A stretch of 64,000 bases of DNA, taken from Leptonema sp964619535 (GTDB lineage Bacteria; Spirochaetota; Leptospiria; Leptospirales; Leptonemataceae). Location of the stretch: NCBI GenBank assembly GCA_964619535.1, contig CAZUEX010000009.1, positions 62,001 through 126,000 of the forward strand, given 5' to 3'. The notes beneath the pieces were generated by a model, which saw nothing but the letters and a program-made list of their open reading frames with translations, was not told the DNA's origin and did no database searches. Position 1 is the stretch's first letter. Every line of letters starts with the position of its first letter. The translations under genes were made by a program, and so were the position numbers. This document shows positions 49,630-56,710 of this stretch, piece by piece.

Positions 49630-50971
49630 TCCGACGGCTGTCGTTCTCTTCTGTAAGGTACCTGTCGCTGGAAGGGTGAAGACGCGCCTGGCAGCTGATT
49701 TTGCCCAGGCGGTGGAGTTCTTCGCAGCCATGTTGCATGCGTTGATTGAACGTCTGCATGCTGCTTACGGGAATCGTCTTTATATCTTTGCCGATGACGT
49801 GGCTTACTTTGAAGAATGTTATCCCGACGTGCAGGTGTTTCAGCAAACCGGTGATGGCCTGGGCGAACGGATGCAAAATGCCTTCGCCTATCTGTTTTCT
49901 CGAGGTGACATTGAAACCGTCGTCCTGGCAGGTTCCGATGTGCCTGAGTTTGATGCAGACCAGGCCAGAAAGATGTCCTCTCTTTGCGGCGAGTATGATG
50001 CTGTTCTGCTGCCTTCTTCTGATGGCGGTTATTCCGCTGTTGCGCTACACCGTTCTGTGGGGATGCTTCTTGATCGCTGCTTTCGAGACATCGAGTGGTC
50101 CACGCCTTCCGTCCTGGCCATGCAGATGCAACGATTTCATGAGGCAGGCTGCAGAGCTCTGAGCATGGACGTAACCGTAGACGATGTGGATGTACTCGAA
50201 GACCTGCTGGCCTTTCGCAAAAGGGCGGCACGATCCGAGCATCCGTATGTGCGCCTTGTTCCCGAGGTCGTTGCGGTGCTGCCTGTTTTGAACGAGGCCG
50301 AGAGTTTGCCGAAGGTCCTTCCTCCTCTTTCAGGTTCGATATGGGTGAATCAGGTCGTATGCGTGGATAATGGCAGCACCGATGATTCGCCCCGCATTAT
50401 TCAAGAGCATGGAGCAGTACTGCTACGCTGTGAGGAACGTGGCTATGGTGCTGCGATGCTTACGGGCATAGAGCATGTTTCTACGGTGTACCCCTCCGAT
50501 ACGATTATTTTGTTCCTGGATGCCGATGGCTCGGACGATCAGAGCCGAATTCCGGATCTGTTAAGGCCGATCTTTGCCGGTCAGGCAGACCTTGTGCTGG
50601 GAGCCAGAAAGGGCAGGATTTTGCCTCATCAGAGGATGGGAAACTGGCTGGCCCTTCTTCTCATGCGATGGCTCTGGGGACGGTCTTTTGCTGACCTTGG
50701 TCCGTTTCGTGCAATCCGTCTTTCGGCATTGCAATCTCTTGCAATGGATGATCGGAACTATGGATGGACGATTCAGATGCAGGTTCGTGCCCTTGTGCAG
50801 GGCCTTGTGATACGGGAAGTCCCCGTAGATGCGCTTCCAAGGCTGGGCGGGAAAAGCAAGGTAAGCGGCACACTGCGCGGCACCTGGAAGGCCGGGACGG
50901 TCATTCTGCGAACCATAGTTCAGGAATGGAAAAAGCAACGAAAAAGCTTTACATCGAATAAGCTTGATTAG
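49598..50971 (+). CDS. Fusion of a DUF2064 transferase and a GT2 glycosyltransferase
   Basis: The N-terminal domain (about residues 10-210) is of the DUF2064 family (FCKVPVAGRVKTRLA, later LAGSDVPEF and SSDGGYSAVA), related to nucleotidyl-sugar transferases. The C-terminal domain (about 220-450) is a GT2 glycosyltransferase: AVLPVLNEAES, DNGSTDDS and DADGSDDQ match the donor and metal sites. In many genomes the two are separate neighbouring genes; here one frame holds both. The TTG at 49598 follows AGGAAG and overlaps the preceding gene by 32 bases; a start at 49511 is less likely. Substrate unknown. Confidence 0.8.
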   Translation: MTSSTKKRNTDPTAVVLFCKVPVAGRVKTRLAADFAQAVEFFAAMLHALIERLHAAYGNRLYIFADDVAYFEECYPDVQVFQQTGDGLGERMQNAFAYLFSRGDIETVVLAGSDVPEFDADQARKMSSLCGEYDAVLLPSSDGGYSAVALHRSVGMLLDRCFRDIEWSTPSVLAMQMQRFHEAGCRALSMDVTVDDVDVLEDLLAFRKRAARSEHPYVRLVPEVVAVLPVLNEAESLPKVLPPLSGSIWVNQVVCVDNGSTDDSPRIIQEHGAVLLRCEERGYGAAMLTGIEHVSTVYPSDTIILFLDADGSDDQSRIPDLLRPIFAGQADLVLGARKGRILPHQRMGNWLALLLMRWLWGRSFADLGPFRAIRLSALQSLAMDDRNYGWTIQMQVRALVQGLVIREVPVDALPRLGGKSKVSGTLRGTWKAGTVILRTIVQEWKKQRKSFTSNKLD

Positions 50972-50981
50972 AGGATGGGGC

Positions 50982-51158
50982 ATGGTCCCGGAAGCAGATG
51001 ATCGTGATCCGGAGAAGGGTAAGCACCCGTCTTCTGAAGAGGAGGCCGATACAGAGAAGGCCTCCGGGCCCCAGAAGGCCATTGAAATCGACGTCTACGA
51101 TGAGGAGCCGTCCGGTCCTTCTGTGAAGGTTCGAACAGCGAAACGTGAATCTACGTGA
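50982..51158 (+). CDS. Small unrecognised acidic protein
   Basis: This 58-residue protein is rich in Glu, Asp and Lys and appears disordered (DDRDPEKGKHPSSEEEADTE). The ATG at 50982 follows GAGGATGG; an upstream TTG at 50964 overlaps the fusion gene. It overlaps the next start by 14 bases. It may be a linker or adaptor; with such composition no family can be named. Confidence 0.45.
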   Translation: MVPEADDRDPEKGKHPSSEEEADTEKASGPQKAIEIDVYDEEPSGPSVKVRTAKREST

Positions 51159-51498
51159 GTTCTATATTACTCCAGACTACCTGAGGCGTATGGCACTGCG
51201 TGCCAGGCAGTGGACGGATGACTTTATTGCCGGGCAGATAGAACAGTTTCAACGGACCATACCGGATTATCCGGAGGTTGTGGAACTGCTTGAAAACGAG
51301 CTCCATCGCCGACGGTTGAACCGTCTTGGGCGGGAGCTACGTGGCCTGCCACTGAAAGAACTGCATCGACGACTTGTTTCAATGAAACAGGACTTTGCTG
51401 CCGGTCGAATCACCCAGGACGAACTGGAGGTGATTGAAACTGAATGGAAGATTCGGACGGGATCGCCTCTGCCAGAGGAATACAGGCCAGAAGAGTAG
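51145..51498 (+). CDS. Unrecognised 117-residue helical protein
   Basis: I do not recognise this protein. It is Arg- and Leu-rich and predicted all helical (RRMALRARQWTDDF, then LHRRRLNRLGRELRG), with Pro-Glu at the end. The start is a GTG overlapping the preceding small gene, so the two are coupled. Its stop codon lies in a hairpin shared with the convergent thioesterase gene. Confidence 0.6.
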   Translation: MNLREFYITPDYLRRMALRARQWTDDFIAGQIEQFQRTIPDYPEVVELLENELHRRRLNRLGRELRGLPLKELHRRLVSMKQDFAAGRITQDELEVIETEWKIRTGSPLPEEYRPEE

Positions 51499-51510
51499 GG
51501 TGCTACTCTT
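51491..51510. terminator. Shared hairpin across two convergent stop codons
   Basis: AAGAGTAG (51491-51498) pairs with CTACTCTT (51503-51510) around a GGTG loop. The TAG at 51496-51498 is the stop of the plus-strand gene, and the complement of CTA at 51503-51505 is the stop of the thioesterase gene. The tails after either arm are not T-rich, so it may act in both directions only weakly. Confidence 0.45.
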
Positions 51511-51991
51511 CTTCGCGCTCCATGTACTTGCCTTTACCGCGAGCGACGATCTTTCCAATTTCGTTTTCGATCTCGGCCCGATTCTCAACTACCCGGCGGT
51601 TTTTCTTTACGAACCAGCCGCGCAGATAAAGGCTTTCACCGGCACGGGCAGGCATCAGGTACCGGATGGTGAGTTCGCCGGTTAGCGTGTCGAAATTCAT
51701 CGCCTGGTTAATCTTGATCATCGTTTCATCAAGAAGCGTTGCCAGGATACCGGGATGAATCTCGCCGGGCTCACCGATAAAGCGTTCGTCTGCTTTGAAC
51801 TCGCCGTAAACTGTTTTGGTGTCTTCGTCAAAACTCAGTTTGAGTTGAAGACCGTTTGCGTTTTCTGTTCCCGAACCGAAGCTCAGGGTCTCGCTGCGTG
51901 CAGACACGCCTGCATGTTTACCGAACATTATTTGGTTGTCAAGCGTTATTCGGCCCGAAGAAGTGGAGTGCGAATGGTCTTTTTTCGGCAC
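51503..51991 (-). CDS. Hotdog-fold thioesterase (PaaI/4HBT type)
   Basis: The 162-residue protein shows the hotdog pattern: GEIHPGILATLLDETM (about residues 76-91), where Gly-Ile-Leu-Ala-Thr-Leu-Leu-Asp-Glu forms the central helix with the active Asp/Glu, and the later LTIRYLMPARAGE strand. Such enzymes cut acyl-CoA thioesters. The GTG at 51991 overlaps the start of the divergent lipoprotein gene by 18 bases; Met22 at 51928 is an alternative that would remove the overlap, though without a ribosome-binding site. Confidence 0.82.
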   Translation of the reverse strand: MPKKDHSHSTSSGRITLDNQIMFGKHAGVSARSETLSFGSGTENANGLQLKLSFDEDTKTVYGEFKADERFIGEPGEIHPGILATLLDETMIKINQAMNFDTLTGELTIRYLMPARAGESLYLRGWFVKKNRRVVENRAEIENEIGKIVARGKGKYMEREEE

Positions 51992-53365
51992 GCTTTGCTC
52001 TTTGCTGTCTTACCGGTTATTCTTTTCTCTGCTGCCTGTTCTGTTTCCCCGGAGCAGATGCGAATACGACCACCCGGACAGTGCCTGAGTCCACTGGAAC
52101 GGGAAGACTTTGAAACGGAACGCAATGAAGATAACGGACGGATCTGCGTTGTGGCCGCTCGTTCATCGGTTCTTGAAGCGGCGAGAGAGGCCGCTCCTAC
52201 CATGTATGGGGCGCGAAGGCCGGTGTTGACGGGCCTTGACCTTGCCGCTGCCACAGACTTTCGCCTGCTGGATGGCCGTCGCTTTGCTCTTCTGACGAAC
52301 GGAACAGGAAGGGACAGAGAGCTGAATTCGATCCTGGACCTGCTTGTAGAATCGGGACATCGTCCGGATCTCATACTCGAGCCAGAGCATGGCCTGTACG
52401 GTGCAGACGATTCCCTTCGCCGTGGTATTATCCGGGTTGATCCAGATACGGGCGTTCGCGTACTGAGTCTTTATTCACGCATCAAGCGTCCCGGTCCGAA
52501 GAATCTTGCCGGGCTTGATACCCTCGTTGTTGATCTTCAGAATCTTCCGGTGCGGTGCTACACGTATGCTACGACATTGACCTATTTGCTTGAGGATGCA
52601 GAGAAGGCCGGTCTTGAGGTCTTGATTCTTGATCGGCCTCATCCTTACGGCATCTGGAAGCCAGCAGGAAGCATTGTCGAAGAACGCTATGTGAGCTTTG
52701 TGGGCACGGCTCCTGTGCCGTTTCTGTATAGCATGACGCCGGGAGAGTATGCGGTGTATATGGCCCAGCACAGGTTTCAGTCCCTGCGTCTTCGCGTATT
52801 GCGCGTGGATGGCTTTGTGCCGGCCGAGATGGACTGGGTTCTTGCAAGCAGCTGGATTAACCCTTCTCCGAACATACCGGATCTTGAATCTGCCCTTGTG
52901 TATCCTGGACTTGTATTTTTTGAAGGAACGAATGTATCTCTGGGGCGCGGGACGACCCGCCCTTTTGTGTACTCCGGCGCTCCCTGGATGAAAGAAAAAC
53001 AGGTCCTTGAAGAACTGCGCAAGCTGGACCTGAAAGGCGTGCGGTTTGGCAGTGTTGTTTTTACGCCGGTCAGTTCTCTGTATGCGGGACGGCAGGTGCG
53101 TGGTATACAGTTCCATCCCTATTCCAGAGAATTTGATCCATTGCGAACGGGATACGAATACATGCGCATCATCAAGCGTTTGCATCCAACCCGGTTTCGC
53201 ATCATCGGGGGGCGCACCTACTTCATGGATCGGCTGTGGGGATCTTCGCTGTACCGGCAGGCTATCGAGGCTGATCTGAGCTACGAGGAGTTCCGCTCGC
53301 TATGGCTGGACGACTCTATAGCCTTTGAAAACCTGGCAAGAGGAGCACGCATCTATGGGCCATAG
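51974..53365 (+). CDS. DUF1343 (NamZ-like) lipoprotein, likely exo-N-acetylmuramidase
   Basis: DUF1343 includes NamZ, an exo-beta-N-acetylmuramidase for peptidoglycan recycling. The ATG at 51974 starts a lipoprotein signal with Cys22 in FSAAC, so the enzyme is membrane-attached; the longer frame upstream lacks this signal and is rejected. Key segments are LEPEHGLYG (about residues 135-143), VVDLQNLPVRCYTYATTL and ILDRPHPYG, near-matches to the family EHG, DLQ-x-R-Y-TY and DRPNP blocks. The 463-residue length fits NamZ plus signal. It overlaps the next gene by 11 bases. Confidence 0.85.
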   Translation: MVFFRHALLFAVLPVILFSAACSVSPEQMRIRPPGQCLSPLEREDFETERNEDNGRICVVAARSSVLEAAREAAPTMYGARRPVLTGLDLAAATDFRLLDGRRFALLTNGTGRDRELNSILDLLVESGHRPDLILEPEHGLYGADDSLRRGIIRVDPDTGVRVLSLYSRIKRPGPKNLAGLDTLVVDLQNLPVRCYTYATTLTYLLEDAEKAGLEVLILDRPHPYGIWKPAGSIVEERYVSFVGTAPVPFLYSMTPGEYAVYMAQHRFQSLRLRVLRVDGFVPAEMDWVLASSWINPSPNIPDLESALVYPGLVFFEGTNVSLGRGTTRPFVYSGAPWMKEKQVLEELRKLDLKGVRFGSVVFTPVSSLYAGRQVRGIQFHPYSREFDPLRTGYEYMRIIKRLHPTRFRIIGGRTYFMDRLWGSSLYRQAIEADLSYEEFRSLWLDDSIAFENLARGARIYGP

Positions 53366-55007
53366 TCGGACGTTCGAACGATTGCTCGCTGTTCTTACCG
53401 TAGCGGGCAGCCTGTTTACGGCTTTGCTCCTGGCTTCGGCCCTGCCCGACAGAGAGTTGCATAACTCCGATATCCTCTATGCACCGAGCTTCTTCGACGA
53501 TCTGTGGAGGGGCATCGATGTATCGGGCTGGGCCCTGACACCGGCTCCCTACTTTTTTCCCGATCTGCTTCTCTATGGCCTGTTCGATGCCCTGATGCGC
53601 CTTGCTGGAAGCGACAATGCCACGCGCATTGACCTTGCCCTTCGGTTTACGGCGGCCTTTTACTATCTTCTGAACGGAACGGGGTTCGCGGTACTTCTGA
53701 AGAGGATGTACAGGGTTGGGTATCAGCAGGGCCTTCTTCTGTGGACGTTCATCAGTCTTTGCTTCATGCTTGTCCCTGGCTTCTCCGCCTCCTTTCTCGG
53801 TGCGCATGTTCCGACCAATCATTCCGGGCTGCTTCCCGTCGTGCTCTTGTTCTGGATCCTGTGGTCGCCAGCGTATCGAGTCAGAAGCCGTGTTTGGGTT
53901 AGTCGACTACTGGCCCTGCTGTTACTGCTTGTTACGCTGATTTCGGACAGGCAGATGCTTGTGCTGGCCGTTGCACCGGCTGCAGCCGTTGCCCTGATCG
54001 GACTGATTTTTCCCGGTGGAAAAGGCGGACATACCGTGACTGGCCCATCGACTGACAGAGCGAGGCACGTCCTCGATCTGACACTTCTTCTTGCGGCTCT
54101 GTTCCTGAGCATGCGGATTGTGGCGCGCATTCGCGACTCGGTCGTCTTTTTTCCTCCCTTGGCCGGTATGAAGACGGTACTGTACGGTGCCCTTGAGGCC
54201 GGATGGCCTGCTCTGTGGCAGGTGATGCAGACAGAAGGCTTTGCCCTTTCGATGCTCACTCTGATTGTATCGGCCTTGCTTCTTCTGCTGCGTCGAAATA
54301 ACGATCCGGCCACACGCTCGGGACTGCTACTTGCCGGAATAGGCGGCCTTACATCGGCGCTTTTGCTACAAATGGCCCTGGCACCGGACGACGGTCCGGT
54401 GGCACCCATACCCGGACGCTACCTGCACTTCCTCTTTGTGCTTCTGGTGCCGTTTGCCTGTGCTGCCCTTCTTCTGCCTGTATGGGGTTTCGCCAGTAGA
54501 CGAGGCGGCTTGCCGATCCTGCTTCTGTTAACAGTTCTACCTTTTGCCATGCCCTATCTGCGTCCTGATGCTTTTTCGGTGGCCGCATTGCCCGCTCGCG
54601 GCAGGAATGCAGCCGTCATGAAGGAGGTGCAATGTGTGCGCTCCCTGGTCGAAAAGCATGGTGGAGGGCCTCTGTATGGCATCGCGGACTACTGGCCGGC
54701 GAAGAGGCTGTCGCTCTTTTCAGAGGGGCAGGTGCGATTGTTGCCCGTCCACCCGGATCGTGCTGATATGCTCTTATTCTGGATTACGAATCTGAGCTGG
54801 TTTGGTGGCGAGGACAGACAATACCGTTTTGCGGTGCTGAATGGCCTGGACAGGGAGAACGTTGAATCCCTGTATGGCCGGCCTCTGGCCGTTCAACGCT
54901 GTGCGGGGCTGGAGCTCTGGTGGTATGAGGAGGGCGTCCTGCAGTTCCCTGCCGAACAGATGCGTCTGTTTGCGAAGGCTGTGGGCGTTCCCTGGGCCGG
55001 TAAATGA
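53355..55007 (+). CDS. Polytopic membrane protein, unrecognised
   Basis: The 550-residue protein has about ten or more predicted membrane helices and two larger soluble loops, including a C-terminal domain of about 130 residues (from PARGRNAAVMKEV). The plan resembles GT-C glycosyltransferases: an aspartate pair (LPDRELHNSD) occurs in the first loop after helix 1, where GT-C enzymes place catalytic residues. I cannot confirm the fold. The ATG at 53355 follows AGAGGAG and lies within the NamZ-like gene end, so the two are coupled, perhaps in envelope sugar metabolism. Confidence 0.65.
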   Translation: MGHSRTFERLLAVLTVAGSLFTALLLASALPDRELHNSDILYAPSFFDDLWRGIDVSGWALTPAPYFFPDLLLYGLFDALMRLAGSDNATRIDLALRFTAAFYYLLNGTGFAVLLKRMYRVGYQQGLLLWTFISLCFMLVPGFSASFLGAHVPTNHSGLLPVVLLFWILWSPAYRVRSRVWVSRLLALLLLLVTLISDRQMLVLAVAPAAAVALIGLIFPGGKGGHTVTGPSTDRARHVLDLTLLLAALFLSMRIVARIRDSVVFFPPLAGMKTVLYGALEAGWPALWQVMQTEGFALSMLTLIVSALLLLLRRNNDPATRSGLLLAGIGGLTSALLLQMALAPDDGPVAPIPGRYLHFLFVLLVPFACAALLLPVWGFASRRGGLPILLLLTVLPFAMPYLRPDAFSVAALPARGRNAAVMKEVQCVRSLVEKHGGGPLYGIADYWPAKRLSLFSEGQVRLLPVHPDRADMLLFWITNLSWFGGEDRQYRFAVLNGLDRENVESLYGRPLAVQRCAGLELWWYEEGVLQFPAEQMRLFAKAVGVPWAGK

Positions 55008-55015
55008 ATTCTCGG

Positions 55016-55046
55016 TTGACAGAGAAAGAGGCTTCCGTTCTCTATC
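55016..55046 (+). promoter_or_regulatory. Probable promoter of tRNA-Arg
   Basis: A perfect TTGACA (55016-55021) lies 40 bases before the tRNA. The -10 is weak (TCTATC at a 19-base spacing, ending at 55046). The position is right for a start near 55053. Confidence 0.45.
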
Positions 55047-55055
55047 CACAGAAAA

Positions 55056-55129
55056 GCGCCCATAGCTCAGCTGGATAGAGTATTTGACTACGAATCAAAG
55101 GGTCGGAGGTTCGAATCCTTCTGGGCGCA
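55056..55129 (+). tRNA. tRNA-Arg (anticodon ACG)
   Basis: The cloverleaf has acceptor GCGCCCA/TGGGCGC, anticodon stem TTTGA/TCAAA and loop CTACGAA (anticodon ACG, with A34 normally converted to inosine to read CGN). CCA is not encoded. A run TTTTCTTTTTTTT follows at once and probably ends the transcript. Confidence 0.96.
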
Positions 55130-55179
55130 TTTTCTTTTTTTTCTCGTTCTCCTCTCCTGCTTGTTCCTGTCTGTTTCAC

Positions 55180-56211
55180 CTAATTGCGAATCGGTAGCAC
55201 CAGCAAAGAAAGCGGATCGGCGTGAACTCCCCGTATTGTCAGAGTAACGTGAAGGTGCGGTCCCGTTGAAAAGCCTGTGGATCCGACCTCTCCAATAAAA
55301 TCCCCGGCGCGGACGAACTGGCCAGGCCTTACGTGGATCCGTGATTGATGCATGTAGCCGGTAAATACCCCGTGGCCGTGATCGATGACCGTATAATTGC
55401 CTTCGTAATGCAGCCGCCTGGCAAGCACCACCCGGCCGTCAAGGATGGCAAAGATAGGAGCTCCTACCCTGCCTCGAAGGTCCACGCCCCTGTGTATGAC
55501 GGTGCGCCGGCCTACCTCTTTGCGCTTTCTCTTTTTTATGACGTAAGAAATCCTTACCCGACGTGCAAAGATCGGCGAGGTAATATAGTGCATGTCCCGG
55601 GGATGCGAAATGGAAACACCGATCTTATCGGCAGAGCGTATGGAAAAGGTCCGGGCCTTGAGTCGCCGCTCCCCTGCAATCTTGCGTTGAAAGGCAGCCT
55701 GCTTCTGCTGGCGTTTCCTTTTTTCGGCGGCTGATAAGGGTTTTCGGCGGCCCGTGCGCAGTCGACGATAGTGCTTCTTCACCGGCCAGGAAACCTTTTT
55801 CGGGCGCAAGGCAAGGGTCTTTTTCAGGCCCAGGCCGGGAACGGTCCAGGTGAGCTCCATATGACGGGATCGAAAATTCGAGGGGATGGCAAAGAGGGTT
55901 CTGTAGCCGAACGAGGTGCGGGTGAGCGGTAGCCTTGTTCCGTCGAGGGTTAGATAGGAGGATGCAGCCTTTGCCGGCAGGCGGATCTCGGCGTAAACCG
56001 CATCACCTGCCCGGAAACCGCGTGAATACAGATCCAGTCGTGCCCCTTTGCCCTCTGCAAACTGGCGCTGTGGCTGACGGTAGGGAAAATCCCGCGGAAG
56101 ATGGATCCTTGTCTTTGATGAGACGACATAAACCCGGCGTTCGCTGCGCGCCGGGGCGGGAAGACCGAGCAGGGCTATCATGGCCACAACAAGCAGTCGA
56201 AAGGGGGACAC
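55180..56211 (-). CDS. Secreted M23-family metallopeptidase
   Basis: M23 peptidases cut peptidoglycan crosslinks or act as inactive regulators of amidases. The 343-residue protein has a signal peptide (about 1-23), an N-terminal beta-rich part with a basic region (KRKRQQKQ), and the M23 domain (about 235-335). The zinc ligands HRGVD (His240, Asp244) and HLH (His319, His321) are intact, so it is predicted active. It lies 64 bases downstream of the DUF971 gene on the same strand. Confidence 0.92.
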   Translation of the reverse strand: MSPFRLLVVAMIALLGLPAPARSERRVYVVSSKTRIHLPRDFPYRQPQRQFAEGKGARLDLYSRGFRAGDAVYAEIRLPAKAASSYLTLDGTRLPLTRTSFGYRTLFAIPSNFRSRHMELTWTVPGLGLKKTLALRPKKVSWPVKKHYRRLRTGRRKPLSAAEKRKRQQKQAAFQRKIAGERRLKARTFSIRSADKIGVSISHPRDMHYITSPIFARRVRISYVIKKRKRKEVGRRTVIHRGVDLRGRVGAPIFAILDGRVVLARRLHYEGNYTVIDHGHGVFTGYMHQSRIHVRPGQFVRAGDFIGEVGSTGFSTGPHLHVTLTIRGVHADPLSLLVLPIRN

Positions 56212-56275
56212 CCTATTATCATCGGAGGCCAGAGGGCCCGTGTGCAGGTCTGCCCGCTTTATTTAATCGAAGGGT

Positions 56276-56605
56276 TTAAGCGTCCTGCTCGCCGGGTGGT
56301 GTATAGGGGATGCCCTGATCACAGCAGCTACGCAGGCTGTCATATGTGTAGATGCCGAGGTCATGCCCGTCTGACCACAGCAAAGAGATGGCATATCGGC
56401 CTACCTTCCGAAAGGAACGCAGCTGAATCTCCTGGATATGTCCGGTGATGCGTTTGGCCGTCGTTTCGTGTCCGCCACGGCATTGAGCACAGGGACACAT
56501 CCTTCTAAGGCGCAGAAGATCATACTGACATTCCTTGCCATCCTTCCAGACGATGGTCAGGTTTTTCTCATCAAACGAGATTTGATCCGGAATTGTATCG
56601 AGCAT
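56276..56605 (-). CDS. DUF971-domain protein
   Basis: DUF971 is the small domain found at the N-terminus of gamma-butyrobetaine hydroxylases and as a stand-alone protein linked to iron-sulfur cluster processes. The 109-residue sequence has the ILWKDGKE-like opening (TIVWKDGKE) and the Cys motif CPCAQC (about residues 37-42) with a later Cys-Cys pair. The role in this organism is unknown; it is the first gene of a pair with the M23 peptidase. Confidence 0.82.
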   Translation of the reverse strand: MLDTIPDQISFDEKNLTIVWKDGKECQYDLLRLRRMCPCAQCRGGHETTAKRITGHIQEIQLRSFRKVGRYAISLLWSDGHDLGIYTYDSLRSCCDQGIPYTPPGEQDA

Positions 56606-56710
56606 ACTGATAAGACTGTCGTTGTGTTATGGGCGTCCATCCGAAAAACGTTCTTTCGTTTGCGAAGGGATTGACGGACTGCGTCGATCCGCTATCATCG
56701 AAAGGGTACC

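Noticed and set aside
51755..51973. N-terminal extension of the NamZ-like protein
   Set aside because: The extra 73 residues lie antisense to the thioesterase gene and would hide the lipoprotein signal that begins at the ATG at 51974.
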